A stretch of DNA of 64,000 nucleotides from a filamentous cyanobacterium CCP2 (GTDB lineage: Bacteria; Cyanobacteriota; Cyanobacteriia; Elainellales; Elainellaceae), in contig PVWD01000002.1 in NCBI GenBank assembly GCA_003003615.1, positions 1-64,000 of the forward strand. The letters are read 5' to 3'. The stretch's first letter is position 1, and each line of letters opens with the position of its first letter. Under the pieces are notes generated by a model. That model worked only from the letters and a program-made list of their open reading frames with translations, did no database searches and was not told the DNA's origin. Made by a program: the position numbers and the translations under genes. This document shows positions 1 to 8,602 of this stretch, one piece after another.

Positions 1-849
1 GAACTGATTGAAACTCTCAAATCCCGTCAGTTTGATGCCGCCATTATTTTTACCAGTTTCAGCCAAAGCCCTCATCCTCCCGCCTTCATCTGCGCCCTGG
101 CCGGAATTCCAGTCCGGATGGGAGAGTCCAAAGAAGTAGACACCGGAACCCTCACTCACGCGCTCCCACCCGCACCTGACACCCTTCACCAAGTCGATCG
201 CAACCTTCGCCTGATTGAATCCCTTGGCTTTCAGACTTCCGATCGCCGCCTCGCTCTGCACATTCCTCCTGCCAGTCAACAGACTGCTTTGCAACTCCTA
301 CGCCAATTCTCTCCTTCCTCCACGCTCCAAAATTTTCTCTTATTTAACCCCTGGACAACCTGCCCATCGCGTAACTATGACCCCGATCGCTTTGCAGTAG
401 CAGTCCGGCAGTTGAGTGATCAAACGGGGTATCCAGTGGTAATGACGGGAGTTGAGAAAGACCGCAGTCGATCGCAGTTACTTTTGGAAAGATTAGGCGA
501 TCGGGTAATTGATCTGATGGGGGCAACTAATCTGTCAGAACTGGTGGCGTTAATTGCAGCAGCAAAATTACTCTTATCCAATAACACCTCTACCATGCAC
601 ATTGCCGATGCAGTGGGAACGCCCAGCATTATTTTATTTGCAGGGACAGAAATAGAGTGCCAATGGCAACCCCGCAACAGCCCGTCTCGCCTTTTACGTC
701 GTCCTACGCTTTGTAGTCCATGCTATGCCTTTACCTGCCCCTATGAACGGCAATGTTTAGACATTGAGCCAGAAGCGATCGTTACAGCCGGATTAGAACT
801 TCTTGAAGAGTGCGATTCAAAAAATACCGTGAAATATTCAAGCTCATGA
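1..849 (+). CDS. Glycosyltransferase family 9 (heptosyltransferase-like), 5' end missing
   Basis: The reading frame is open from base 1, so the gene starts before the window; the first internal ATG is at 118. The C-terminal half shows the GT9 signature: a stretch around SNNTSTMHIADAVGTP followed by a W-P segment and a Cys cluster (CSPCYAFTCPY...C). GT9 enzymes transfer heptose or related sugars from nucleotide donors onto lipopolysaccharide or other surface glycans in the cytoplasm. The stop codon overlaps the next start (ATGA at 846-849), so it is probably the upstream member of a translationally coupled glycosyltransferase operon. The sugar and acceptor cannot be read from the sequence. Confidence 0.85.
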   Translation, partial: ELIETLKSRQFDAAIIFTSFSQSPHPPAFICALAGIPVRMGESKEVDTGTLTHALPPAPDTLHQVDRNLRLIESLGFQTSDRRLALHIPPASQQTALQLLRQFSPSSTLQNFLLFNPWTTCPSRNYDPDRFAVAVRQLSDQTGYPVVMTGVEKDRSRSQLLLERLGDRVIDLMGATNLSELVALIAAAKLLLSNNTSTMHIADAVGTPSIILFAGTEIECQWQPRNSPSRLLRRPTLCSPCYAFTCPYERQCLDIEPEAIVTAGLELLEECDSKNTVKYSSS

Positions 850-2081
850 GCATGTCTGATATTGCATTTGTGGCTGGCTCTTACCAACCTAATCGATGTG
901 GCGTTGCCCATTATACAGCGCATCTACGAGATCGATTGGCGCAAAGAGGAATTCCTTCTCTTGTCCTAACGACTCATTCCGCCACAGGATTTACAAAAGA
1001 TAAAACAGTACTTGGCACTGTGAACGATTGGCACTTAGCCGATCTCATTCCGCTCATCCGGGCAATTCACAAAACAAATGCATCACTTTTACATATTCAG
1101 CATGCAGCCGGAACCTATGGATTCGATCGCGCTTTATTCCTCCTACCGCTCCTGTTGAAACAAACTGGATGGAACGCACCTATCATCACAACGGTTCATG
1201 AATACGGTTGGTGGGAGTGGCAACCTAAGGGCATTCCACCACAGTTCATTGAATGGCTCAAAACTTGGGGACAGAAACGGGGATGGTGGGACAGAGAAGA
1301 TGGATTTTTACTCACCCAGAGTGATGCCATCATTACAACCACAACCGACATTGAGCAAATGATTCACGATCGCCTGCCACACCTTAAAGCAAAGGTTCAT
1401 CGCATCCCGATCGCTGCCAATGTAGAAGTGACACCGTGCGATCGATTACAAGCACGTCAAGCAATCCGGCAACGGCTTGGCTGGTCAGAAAATACGGCGA
1501 TCGTTGCTTTTTTTGGTTTCTTGCATCCGGTCAAAGGATTGGAAACACTATTGCTTGCCTTTCAGCAGGTTTATTTAACCCATCCCCAAGCGCGGTTACT
1601 GCTGATAGGTGGCGTAGAAACCCTTGCTTTGCCTAAAGAGCAGGCAACTCAATACTGGAATCAACTTTGCTCTAAGATTACTGAATTGGGGTTAGGTTCC
1701 GTCGTTCATATGACAGGCTATTTGGATGCCAAACATGTTTCCACCTATTTGGCAGCGTCCGACATCGGCGTTTTACCCTTCAATCATGGCGTAACACTCA
1801 AAAGTGGCTCCCTACTGACGTTGATGGCTCACGGTTTACCTATCATTGCCAGCCATGCCACACCGCCCGACCCACAGCTCAATCATTCCACCCTCGTAAA
1901 AACAGTTGCACCTCGACAAAAAGCTCAGTTAGCTACTGCACTGACTGAACTACTCACTCATGCGCCCCTCCAACAGCACCTTGCCGCAGCCAGCTCAGAA
2001 TTTAGCCAACAGTTTACCTGGCCACGCATTGTTGATGCTCATATGAAGATTTACCAATCAGTAGGTTATCCCTCGCAATGA
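846..2081 (+). CDS. Glycosyltransferase family 4 (GT-B fold)
   Basis: 411 residues from ATG 846. This start is preferred over an upstream in-frame ATG at 810 because it gives the ATGA overlap with the previous stop. The N-terminal half begins FVAGSYQPNRCGVAHYT, a GT4-type glycine loop; the C-terminal half has GFLHPVKGLETLLLAF and a donor-binding region near DIGVLPFNHGVTLKSGS. The usual E-x7-E motif is not obvious there (T/L/S-rich instead), so donor binding may be atypical. Its stop overlaps the next start (ATGA at 2078-2081). A surface polysaccharide or lipid glycosylation role is inferred from context. Confidence 0.85.
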   Translation: MSMSDIAFVAGSYQPNRCGVAHYTAHLRDRLAQRGIPSLVLTTHSATGFTKDKTVLGTVNDWHLADLIPLIRAIHKTNASLLHIQHAAGTYGFDRALFLLPLLLKQTGWNAPIITTVHEYGWWEWQPKGIPPQFIEWLKTWGQKRGWWDREDGFLLTQSDAIITTTTDIEQMIHDRLPHLKAKVHRIPIAANVEVTPCDRLQARQAIRQRLGWSENTAIVAFFGFLHPVKGLETLLLAFQQVYLTHPQARLLLIGGVETLALPKEQATQYWNQLCSKITELGLGSVVHMTGYLDAKHVSTYLAASDIGVLPFNHGVTLKSGSLLTLMAHGLPIIASHATPPDPQLNHSTLVKTVAPRQKAQLATALTELLTHAPLQQHLAAASSEFSQQFTWPRIVDAHMKIYQSVGYPSQ

Positions 2082-3232
2082 AACCAATCCTTTCCGATCG
2101 ATCGCTTCACGTTGTTGTTTACACGGATTCAGCCGGTCTGGGTGGAGCAGAAATTAGCTTGGGGCATCTGGTTGGAACAGTATCCAAGGAGATTCAGATT
2201 ACAGTAGTCGGGGTATCAGAACCGATTGTAAACTTCATTGCCGATCGTCGTCCGACCACAAATCGCAGGATCTTATCCGATCGCGGATTTTTTTCATTCC
2301 TACAACATATTTATACCTTCTACGGATTACGTCCTGATATCATTCATATTAATCTCTGTAGTCCTTGGGCTGGGGCAATCGGTCTTATGGCAGCACTTCT
2401 CCTACCCCAGGTTCGCACTGTTCGGGTTGATCAGTTACCTCTGCGTACCACAGATATACTCACCCTATGGCGAACTCGCTTACTATCATTACGTGTTGAT
2501 GCTCATGTTGCAGTTGGAGAGGCAAGTGCACGACGCATGGAAGATTTCTATGCCTTGGGACGTAATACGGTTATTTCTATTCCAAATGGTGTTCCTGACT
2601 TTGCGCCTTCGGGTGCTGTTCAGAGTGCTTTTACTCAGGCTCAGGGCAATCAAGCTCAGGGCAAATGGATGGTTGTAGGCAGCATTGGACGACTGGATGC
2701 CATGAAAGCCCACGACGTATTCATCCAGGCGATCGCTGAGGTTGAGGGAGTAGCTGCCGTGATTCTGGGCGAAGGTGAACAGCGATCGAGTTTGGAGCGA
2801 TTGGCAGTGGAGTTGGGAGTCAGCGATCGAGTCAAGCTGATGGGCTGGGTGGAGCAGCCGCAGTCTTATTTGGCTAATTTTGATGTCGTCGCCATGCCTT
2901 CACGCTCAGAAGGGTTTCCGTTGGCAATGGTTGAGGCAATGCTAGCCGCTCGTCCGGTTATTGCAACACGGGTGGGCAGTATGCCTGAAGCAATCCTTGA
3001 TCATCAAACTGGAATTTTGATTGAAAAAAATGATGTGCAGAGCTTAGTAAGAGCATTACAAGAACTACGCGATAATCCTAAACTGCGAATTCAACTCGGC
3101 AACCAAGCACGCAACTTCGCGCTAGCACAGTTTACAGCAGAGGCAATGGCTACAAAGTATGAACGCTTGTGGCAACAGAGTTTGTCAAACCCTCGATCGC
3201 CTCGTTTCCGTGTTTCTCGTCCCCCTGATTAA
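2078..3232 (+). CDS. Glycosyltransferase family 4
   Basis: 384 residues, third gene of the coupled glycosyltransferase run. The N-terminus has the GGAEISLGHLV loop typical of GT4 enzymes. The C-terminal domain has GSIGRLDAMKAHDVFIQA, then VAMPSRSEGFPLAMVEAML, which contains the canonical E-x7-E donor-binding motif (EGFPLAMVE). The protein ends in a short basic tail. The two preceding genes overlap by 4 bp, so all three are likely made from one mRNA and act in the same glycan pathway. Substrates are unknown. Confidence 0.9.
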   Translation: MKPILSDRSLHVVVYTDSAGLGGAEISLGHLVGTVSKEIQITVVGVSEPIVNFIADRRPTTNRRILSDRGFFSFLQHIYTFYGLRPDIIHINLCSPWAGAIGLMAALLLPQVRTVRVDQLPLRTTDILTLWRTRLLSLRVDAHVAVGEASARRMEDFYALGRNTVISIPNGVPDFAPSGAVQSAFTQAQGNQAQGKWMVVGSIGRLDAMKAHDVFIQAIAEVEGVAAVILGEGEQRSSLERLAVELGVSDRVKLMGWVEQPQSYLANFDVVAMPSRSEGFPLAMVEAMLAARPVIATRVGSMPEAILDHQTGILIEKNDVQSLVRALQELRDNPKLRIQLGNQARNFALAQFTAEAMATKYERLWQQSLSNPRSPRFRVSRPPD

Positions 3233-3268
3233 GGCAGATAGAACAGCAGTTAGAATTGACAATTTCCC

Positions 3269-3661
3269 TTATTCTGAAGCGGAGGGCGATCGGTTGCTTG
3301 CAGTCTCACAAAGTACCAATTGTTCAGAACAATTTTGGTTGGCAGGTTCCCTATGCGTGGATTGCTCCTCCTGCTCATCGCCCAAAGCCACAAACAGATC
3401 ATGCTCTGAATTCATTTCATCCAGAGGAGGCAAATCAAACACTTTTTCAGAAGCAGAGCGAGGCTTTAGGTAAAGCCAGCCGATGAAGAAGACCGTTGCC
3501 AACAGCAATTGAATGATATTAATGGCAGTTAAATCATTATTGGAAAAAATAGCAATCGTGCGATCGATCATTCCAACAATCCAGGCAGAGGTTCCAAAAA
3601 GCCAGATCCGATGCTTAACAGTGAGCCGTTGTACAGGTTCCAAAGATTGATTGCGACGCAT
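3269..3661 (-). CDS. Small two-helix membrane protein, paralogue of the neighbour upstream
   Basis: About 130 residues from ATG 3661, chosen over an upstream in-frame start at 3703 because a GAGG ribosome binding site sits about 9 nt before it. Two hydrophobic segments with the pattern W-x-x-G-M-I-D-R-T-I-A-I-F-S-N-N and IQLLLATVFFIGWLYLKP are clearly related to residues 20-70 of the next gene upstream on this strand (GVVDRAITIYSDN, LLGWLYLKP). The rest is a soluble acidic tail with no recognised domain. It looks like a duplicated membrane domain that lost, or never had, the large C-terminal domain. No function can be named. Confidence 0.6.
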   Translation of the reverse strand: MRRNQSLEPVQRLTVKHRIWLFGTSAWIVGMIDRTIAIFSNNDLTAINIIQLLLATVFFIGWLYLKPRSASEKVFDLPPLDEMNSEHDLFVALGDEQEEQSTHREPANQNCSEQLVLCETASNRSPSASE

Positions 3662-3739
3662 GAATTTAAACCTCGTAGCGAACAAAATAACGAATTGAAT
3701 CAATCACGATACGTTTGGAGTTGCACAACTTCACTATCC

Positions 3740-4675
3740 TTAACGTGCCGATTCTAGCTGATTTGCAGAATGTTGAGATGAACGGTTTGAACCATACAAA
3801 TCAACGAATCTTCTAAAGAGCCACATGGTCTGATGACCTGAAGACTGACTGGAGCGAAACGCATGCAGCAAATTCCGATTTGCTAATTGACGTAAATAGG
3901 GTAGATCCTCAAAGAGCGTCAAACAAGCAGCAAAGTGAAGTAGAGCTTGCAGCAAAAATTTAGGCCCTTCCAAATCGCTATAGATATCAATGAGGAATTC
4001 ATGCTCCGCCTCATTAATCGGAAGAACATTAAAGATAATAATGATTCGCTTTTCCCCATAAACTGGAACACTCAGTTCAACCATATAGGGCGTATGCAAG
4101 ACCAAATCCACCTCTACAACGGGTCGTCGCCAGATACGTAAAACATTCATCGGTGAGTCTAAAACCGTTTGGAAACTGACTGTGCCACCGATCGCAGTGG
4201 GTTGAACATCACTAATACCAACCACCCGCAAATTTCCTAAACTGAAACTGTGAACATTTTCTAAATGTTTCAAATTAAGCAAATGGTAAATTTGACAGAG
4301 ATAGGGAAACGGCAACACATAGCATTGACTAATTTTATGCTGCGCTTGCAGTTCATCCATTCTCGCCTGAGCCGTGGACAGATAAACTTTATCTTGATGA
4401 GAAAGGTTTTTCTCTCGATATTGTTGCAATTGTTCACTGCCATTACTTACCCAATCTTCCTCAGGTTTGAGATATAACCACCCAAGGAGTAAAATCGTCG
4501 GGATAAGAAGCTGCAAAAATTCGATCGCTGAAACGTAGTTATCAGAATAGATAGTTATTGCTCTATCCACAACTCCAAACAGCAAAGAGAATATTCCTAA
4601 AATCCAAATGTTATTCCTAAACTTATGGATAGGACTTTCAGCAGCAGATGAATCCATGTAGATATCACTTTTCAT
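3740..4675 (-). CDS. Hypothetical membrane protein with soluble C-terminal domain
   Basis: 311 residues. There are two predicted transmembrane segments at about 28-45 and 55-75, the second ending GWLYLKPEEDW. A roughly 220-residue soluble domain follows, rich in beta-like stretches (VSFQTVLDSPMNVLRIW, MVELSVPVYGEKRIIIIF). AAGGA lies about 11 nt before ATG 4675; an in-frame ATG at 4660 is possible. The downstream gene repeats only the membrane part. I recognise no family. The pair is separated by about 80 bp and probably co-transcribed. Confidence 0.65.
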   Translation of the reverse strand: MKSDIYMDSSAAESPIHKFRNNIWILGIFSLLFGVVDRAITIYSDNYVSAIEFLQLLIPTILLLGWLYLKPEEDWVSNGSEQLQQYREKNLSHQDKVYLSTAQARMDELQAQHKISQCYVLPFPYLCQIYHLLNLKHLENVHSFSLGNLRVVGISDVQPTAIGGTVSFQTVLDSPMNVLRIWRRPVVEVDLVLHTPYMVELSVPVYGEKRIIIIFNVLPINEAEHEFLIDIYSDLEGPKFLLQALLHFAACLTLFEDLPYLRQLANRNLLHAFRSSQSSGHQTMWLFRRFVDLYGSNRSSQHSANQLESAR

Positions 4676-4999
4676 TATGTTAAAGTTCCTTAAACCTTAG
4701 TTGGATTGAATGGTTAGATGAAGGTAAGATCTTTTAGAGAAGTAGTAGGGAAGCAGTAGAGACGCAACCTGCCGGGGAGTAAGTAGAGACGTAACAAACA
4801 GGGATGCAAAGATTTTGTAGCTGAATAGACAGCTACTGAGCTTAACCAAACCTAAGTTTTGGAGCGAACCAAGAAGAGGCGACCCAGATAAGACAGGCAT
4901 CCTATCTCAAGTCTATACAATTATTAACAATCCTAACAACTGCTGACTGTATTGCGTTCTACCAAAGGTAGAGTTTGGCAAGTTGCAGTATGTAAGTAA

Positions 5000-5040
5000 A
5001 GGAGGATCTTTAACGTCCCTGAGGTGTTGCCAATCCTCCT
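5000..5040 (-). terminator. Hairpin downstream of the 5310 small gene
   Basis: AGGAGGAT at 5000-5007 and ATCCTCCT at 5033-5040 form a perfect 8-bp inverted repeat. On the minus strand it is followed by TTTACTT. It lies 31 bases after the stop of the small gene ending at 5071, which suits an intrinsic terminator, though the 25-nt loop is long and the T tract is weak. Confidence 0.4.
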
Positions 5041-5070
5041 GCTAACTGAGGGTATGAACGGAATAACGCC

Positions 5071-5310
5071 TTACTTTGCAACTAATGCCGATTTTTGAGC
5101 TTTCGCACTAGGTACTAGCTCCCAGCCTGCTTTCATCAGCTTTTGATAAGTTGCCCAGCCTTTCGAGCCTCCGGGAATAGGATAATCTGGAACTGAAAAC
5201 TGAGGATAGGAAAGATAGGATCGCCAAGGTTGATTTGGCTCAAGCCGTAAGTGTAGAATCTTTTCTCCATCAGAACTAAATGCGGAGAGCCAGCTCATTT
5301 GTCCAGCCAT
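5071..5310 (-). CDS. Conserved small hypothetical protein
   Basis: 79 residues from ATG 5310. An AGGAG lies 7 nt upstream of this ATG; the in-frame TTG at 5316 would leave no spacing. The protein contains FSSDGEKILHLRLEPNQPW and VPDYPIPGGSKGWATYQKLM, ending in a Lys/Ala-rich tail. It has no transmembrane segment or signal peptide. I do not recognise the family. It is isolated, with more than 600 bp before psaL. Confidence 0.6.
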   Translation of the reverse strand: MAGQMSWLSAFSSDGEKILHLRLEPNQPWRSYLSYPQFSVPDYPIPGGSKGWATYQKLMKAGWELVPSAKAQKSALVAK

Positions 5311-5316
5311 TTTCAA

Positions 5317-6003
5317 ACTCCTTTTAAGCGATTTGCATTGGGTGGATTCGCCATAAACTTAAAGCAAGTTTATGAGTATAGCGAGCCTATTTGAATGACA
5401 GCATGCAAAGGAGAAAAATCTACTCACATGACTGATTCAGCTTTCAGAAACAATAGGATGCTATATGCATACTGTTCTAACAAACGAAAATAATGGGAGA
5501 CTTCTATCAAGAGTAATGATCTCTAGAATAAGAAGAGTGACAAGAATTACAGAATTTTTAATATTTTGCAGATGAAATATTTGAGAGATAAAAATTAAAA
5601 GAGTAAAATTCCAGATTTAGCGTCTTTATCTTTATCAGCCCCAGCTTACTATCAATAGTAGAGCGATTACATCGATAGTCAGCAATTAGCAATAGGGAAG
5701 GAAAGTAAATAATAAACAATCACTGTTTTGATATAACCTTCATTTTTCAAGATTCAATATTAACTATTTAGTATTTCTGTTTCTTTTTAAGAATTAGCCT
5801 CTATTCCAGATCCCATACAAACATTTGAAGGCAGACCTCACTCTACTCATTAGAGCCGATCGCCTCGAAATGTTAACGCAGGATGTATTCCTAATATCAT
5901 TCCATACCTGCCGACGATGCAGCCTAGGAAAGATGTTTGATAGCGGAAAACTCCCTAAGATGACCGTAATTACAAAATGACGATCTTCATGGAATCGTAA
6001 GTA
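5317..6003. other. AT-rich intergenic region upstream of psaL
   Basis: 687 bases without a supportable gene. The 5520-5800 part is markedly AT-rich compared with the rest of the window, and only ORFs of about 20 codons occur. It should hold the psaL promoter, but I could not find a convincing paired TTACA (HLR1/RpaB-type) element or a clean -35/-10 pair; a single TTACA lies near 5972. Confidence 0.5.
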
Positions 6004-6534
6004 ATGGCTACTTTTGTTGACAAAATTGAACAGTCAAACGATCGCCCTTCCGATCTAAGAAATCGTGAGGTTGTTCATCCTGCAAATGACCCGCAGAATG
6101 GAAACCTTGCCACTCCGATTAACTCCTCTGGCTTTACTCGCGCCTTTATTAATAATCTGCCTGCCTACCGACGTGGACTTTCTCCCATCCGGAGAGGTTT
6201 GGAAGTTGGTTTGGCCCATGGCTACTGGTTGGTTGGGCCCTTTGTAACATTTAATCCGTTGCGTTATACAGATGTCGGGCCGCTAGCTGGACTATTCTCA
6301 GCGATCGGATTAATTTTAATCTCGACCCTCGCCATCTCTCTGTATGCAGCCAGCAATCCGCCGAAACCCGTCACGACAATTACCACTCCGAACCCTCCTC
6401 AAGCCCTTACTACAGAGGAAGGTTGGAATGAATATGCAACAGGCTTTTTCCTGGGTGGGGTTGGTGGAGCGATCGTCGCATACACCCTGTTAGTCAATGT
6501 CGGAACGTTCCAAGAGTTTCTAAGCATTCTGTAA
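6004..6534 (+). CDS. psaL: Photosystem I reaction centre subunit XI
   Basis: 176 residues. The family core is plain: FTRAFINNLPAYRRGLSPIRRGLEVGLAHGY, then three hydrophobic segments (about 75-95, 102-122, 148-168) and GFFLGGVGGAIVAYTLL. PsaL sits in the thylakoid membrane and forms the contacts of the photosystem I trimer or tetramer. It is about 20 residues longer than typical PsaL (around 155), mostly at the N-terminus and in a Pro/Thr-rich lumenal loop (KPVTTITTPNPPQ). It stands alone: no psaI or other photosystem gene is adjacent, so it may be a second copy rather than the housekeeping one. The ribosome binding site is weak. Confidence 0.95.
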   Translation: MATFVDKIEQSNDRPSDLRNREVVHPANDPQNGNLATPINSSGFTRAFINNLPAYRRGLSPIRRGLEVGLAHGYWLVGPFVTFNPLRYTDVGPLAGLFSAIGLILISTLAISLYAASNPPKPVTTITTPNPPQALTTEEGWNEYATGFFLGGVGGAIVAYTLLVNVGTFQEFLSIL

Positions 6535-6603
6535 TTGCGCGTAATTGTGACAGTTATCCAACGTTGCAGAGTCCTAAATTGAGCGAACTCATTTGATGAA
6601 CAG

Positions 6604-6640
6604 GTAGAGATGTTACTGAACGTCTCTACTTCCTTTTCTA
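6604..6640 (+). terminator. Hairpin plus T-rich tail after psaL
   Basis: GTAGAGATGTT (6604-6614) pairs with AACGTCTCTAC (6619-6629) over 11 positions with one G-T wobble and a 4-nt loop; a T/C-rich tract follows. It is 70 bases after the psaL stop. The TAGAGACGTT...AACGTCTCTA type is also a dispersed cyanobacterial repeat, and single copies of the arm (GTAGAGACG) appear near 4763 and 4790. Confidence 0.6.
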
Positions 6641-6698
6641 CTTCCTTTCACCAAAGTCTTTAACCCATTTAGCCACAATTCGTTGAGTCATTATAGAA

Positions 6699-7721
6699 AT
6701 GCAACTGAAACCGATCGCACAACAGGTTGTTGTTGTTGTAGGAGCCTCTAGCGGAATTGGCCGCGAAGCAGCGTTGCGATTTGCTCAACGAGGAGCAAAA
6801 GTCGTTGTTTCTGCCCGCAGTGAATCAGGATTAGCATCGCTTGTTGAAGAAATTCAGCAAATGGGAGGAAATGCAACTGCAATTACTGCGGATGTATCTA
6901 GTTTTGAACAAGTACAAGCGATTGCAGACAAAGCGATCGCAACCTACAGCCGCATTGATACATGGGTACATGCCTCCGCTACAGCCGTTTTTGGCACATT
7001 TGAGCAAATCAGCGTTGAAGAATTTAAGCGCGTCATTGATGTGAGCTTAATGGGACAAGTCTACGGAGCAAAAGCCGCACTGCCCTACCTAAAGCAAGAG
7101 GGACGGGGTGCCCTAATTCATATCTCGTCGATGGAAGGTGTACGGGCCCTGCCGTTGCAAAGCCCATACTCAGCAGCAAAACACGGAATTGAAGGCTTCC
7201 TTGAATCCTTACGAGTAGAGCTAGAACACGAAAAACTCCCTATCAGTGTCACTAGCATTAAACCTGCTGTGATCAACACACCGTTTTACAACAATGCCCG
7301 CACCAAGCTAGGCGTAAAACCAACTGGAATTCCTCCCTACTATCAGCCAGAATTAGTTGCTGAAGCGATTCTCTACACCGCAGAACATCCAACTCGCGAT
7401 TTTATTGTGGGGGATGTCGGACGAATTTTAGATTTACTACAACGTCTCTCGCCCTCATTAGTAGACTCACTATTGCTGCTGGCGGGATTTCCACTGCAAA
7501 AGACAGATGAATTAAAGTCAGAAGACGATCCTCATAACCTTTACGAGTCCCAGCCTCAATACGATCGAGTCAAAGGCGATTTTGATCATCTGACTATCCC
7601 TAGCCTTTCTGATTGGTTTGCGAGACATCCAGCAGTTAAAACCAGCGTAATTGCTAGCTCAATTGTTGGAGTAACCGCTTTAGCTCTGCTAGCTTCCCCT
7701 CTGTTTAAGGACAATGTTTAA
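6699..7721 (+). CDS. Short-chain dehydrogenase/reductase with C-terminal membrane anchor
   Basis: 340 residues. It has the Rossmann NAD(P) motif GASSGIG at about 16-22, catalytic Ser in HISSMEG, and the YSAAK active-site motif. The usual NNAG is replaced by HASAT, as in some SDRs of this group. After the catalytic domain come about 70 extra residues ending in one hydrophobic helix (TSVIASSIVGVTALALLASPLF), so it is probably tail-anchored. The substrate is unknown. It is followed by an SRPBCC protein and a second SDR on the same strand, suggesting a common task in redox or stress chemistry (inference). Confidence 0.85.
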   Translation: MQLKPIAQQVVVVVGASSGIGREAALRFAQRGAKVVVSARSESGLASLVEEIQQMGGNATAITADVSSFEQVQAIADKAIATYSRIDTWVHASATAVFGTFEQISVEEFKRVIDVSLMGQVYGAKAALPYLKQEGRGALIHISSMEGVRALPLQSPYSAAKHGIEGFLESLRVELEHEKLPISVTSIKPAVINTPFYNNARTKLGVKPTGIPPYYQPELVAEAILYTAEHPTRDFIVGDVGRILDLLQRLSPSLVDSLLLLAGFPLQKTDELKSEDDPHNLYESQPQYDRVKGDFDHLTIPSLSDWFARHPAVKTSVIASSIVGVTALALLASPLFKDNV

Positions 7722-7874
7722 GAACAATGAGCTTTGAGCCTTACCAGATTATTCTTGTATTCTTAGCAATGTCGATTATCCTTGTCGATCGCAGTTCCAT
7801 TCACTCTCTTTTCCATTTATAGAAACAAACCCATTCACACCCCAATGTCATTCACTCTCAAGGAGAACAAAATC

Positions 7875-8585
7875 ATGGAAGAAAGAACAAATCACCAAAA
7901 TCAACCCTCTGAACAGGGCGGTCAACTCAGCGATGCAGAACGGTGGGCTTCTCTAGTCGGTGGCGGTGCGCTCGTCCTGATGGGCTTGCGGCAACGCTCT
8001 TTAAGAGGAGCTTTAATGACACTTGCTGGAGGCGGATTAGCCTATCACGGAGCATCAGGTCAAAAAAGTATGCAGGAACGAGTAGGGGATGCGGTAGGGA
8101 CGAATCAAAGCATCAAAGTTGAAAAGTCTGCAACAATATTAAACAAATCCCCTGAAGAGCTTTATCAAATCTGGCGTAACTTTGAAAACTTGCCTAAATT
8201 CATGAGACATCTGAAGTCTGTTACTGTGCTGGATGAGCGTCGATCGCACTGGGTCGCCAATGCACCTGCTGGAGCAGAAGTAGAATGGGATGCTGAAATC
8301 ATTAGCGATCAGGAAAACTGGCTGATTGCTTGGGCTTCGGTGGAAGGAGCAGATGTAGATAATTCTGGCTTTGTGCGCTTTCAACCCGCACCGGCTGGAC
8401 GCGGAACGGAAGTGAAAGTTGTCCTGGAATACACTCCACCCGCAGGAGCCATTGGAGCAGCCCTTGCCAAACTGTTTGGAGAAGAACCAGAACAGCAAAT
8501 CGGAGATGATTTGAGCCGCTTCAAGCAACTCATGGAAGCCGGTGAAATTGCTACCACAGAAGGTCAACCATCGGGGCGGCAGTGA
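7875..8585 (+). CDS. SRPBCC (START/cyclase-like) family protein with N-terminal membrane segment
   Basis: 236 residues from ATG 7875; an AAGGAG 7 nt upstream settles this start over in-frame ATGs at 7782 and 7845. Residues about 15-60 are a glycine-rich hydrophobic segment (VGGGALVLMGLRQRS, LAGGGLAYHG) as in DUF2892-type proteins. Residues about 75-215 are a polyketide-cyclase/COQ10-like fold with ATILNKSPEELYQIWRNFE and NLPKFMRHLKSV. Such domains bind hydrophobic ligands. It lies 17 bp before the next SDR, so it is likely in the same transcript. The ligand cannot be inferred. Confidence 0.85.
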   Translation: MEERTNHQNQPSEQGGQLSDAERWASLVGGGALVLMGLRQRSLRGALMTLAGGGLAYHGASGQKSMQERVGDAVGTNQSIKVEKSATILNKSPEELYQIWRNFENLPKFMRHLKSVTVLDERRSHWVANAPAGAEVEWDAEIISDQENWLIAWASVEGADVDNSGFVRFQPAPAGRGTEVKVVLEYTPPAGAIGAALAKLFGEEPEQQIGDDLSRFKQLMEAGEIATTEGQPSGRQ

Positions 8586-8602
8586 ACATCTGAATAACCA
8601 CC

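Noticed and set aside
4697-4900. Minus-strand 67-codon frame
   Set aside because: It runs through repeated GTAGAGACG motifs and has no family match.
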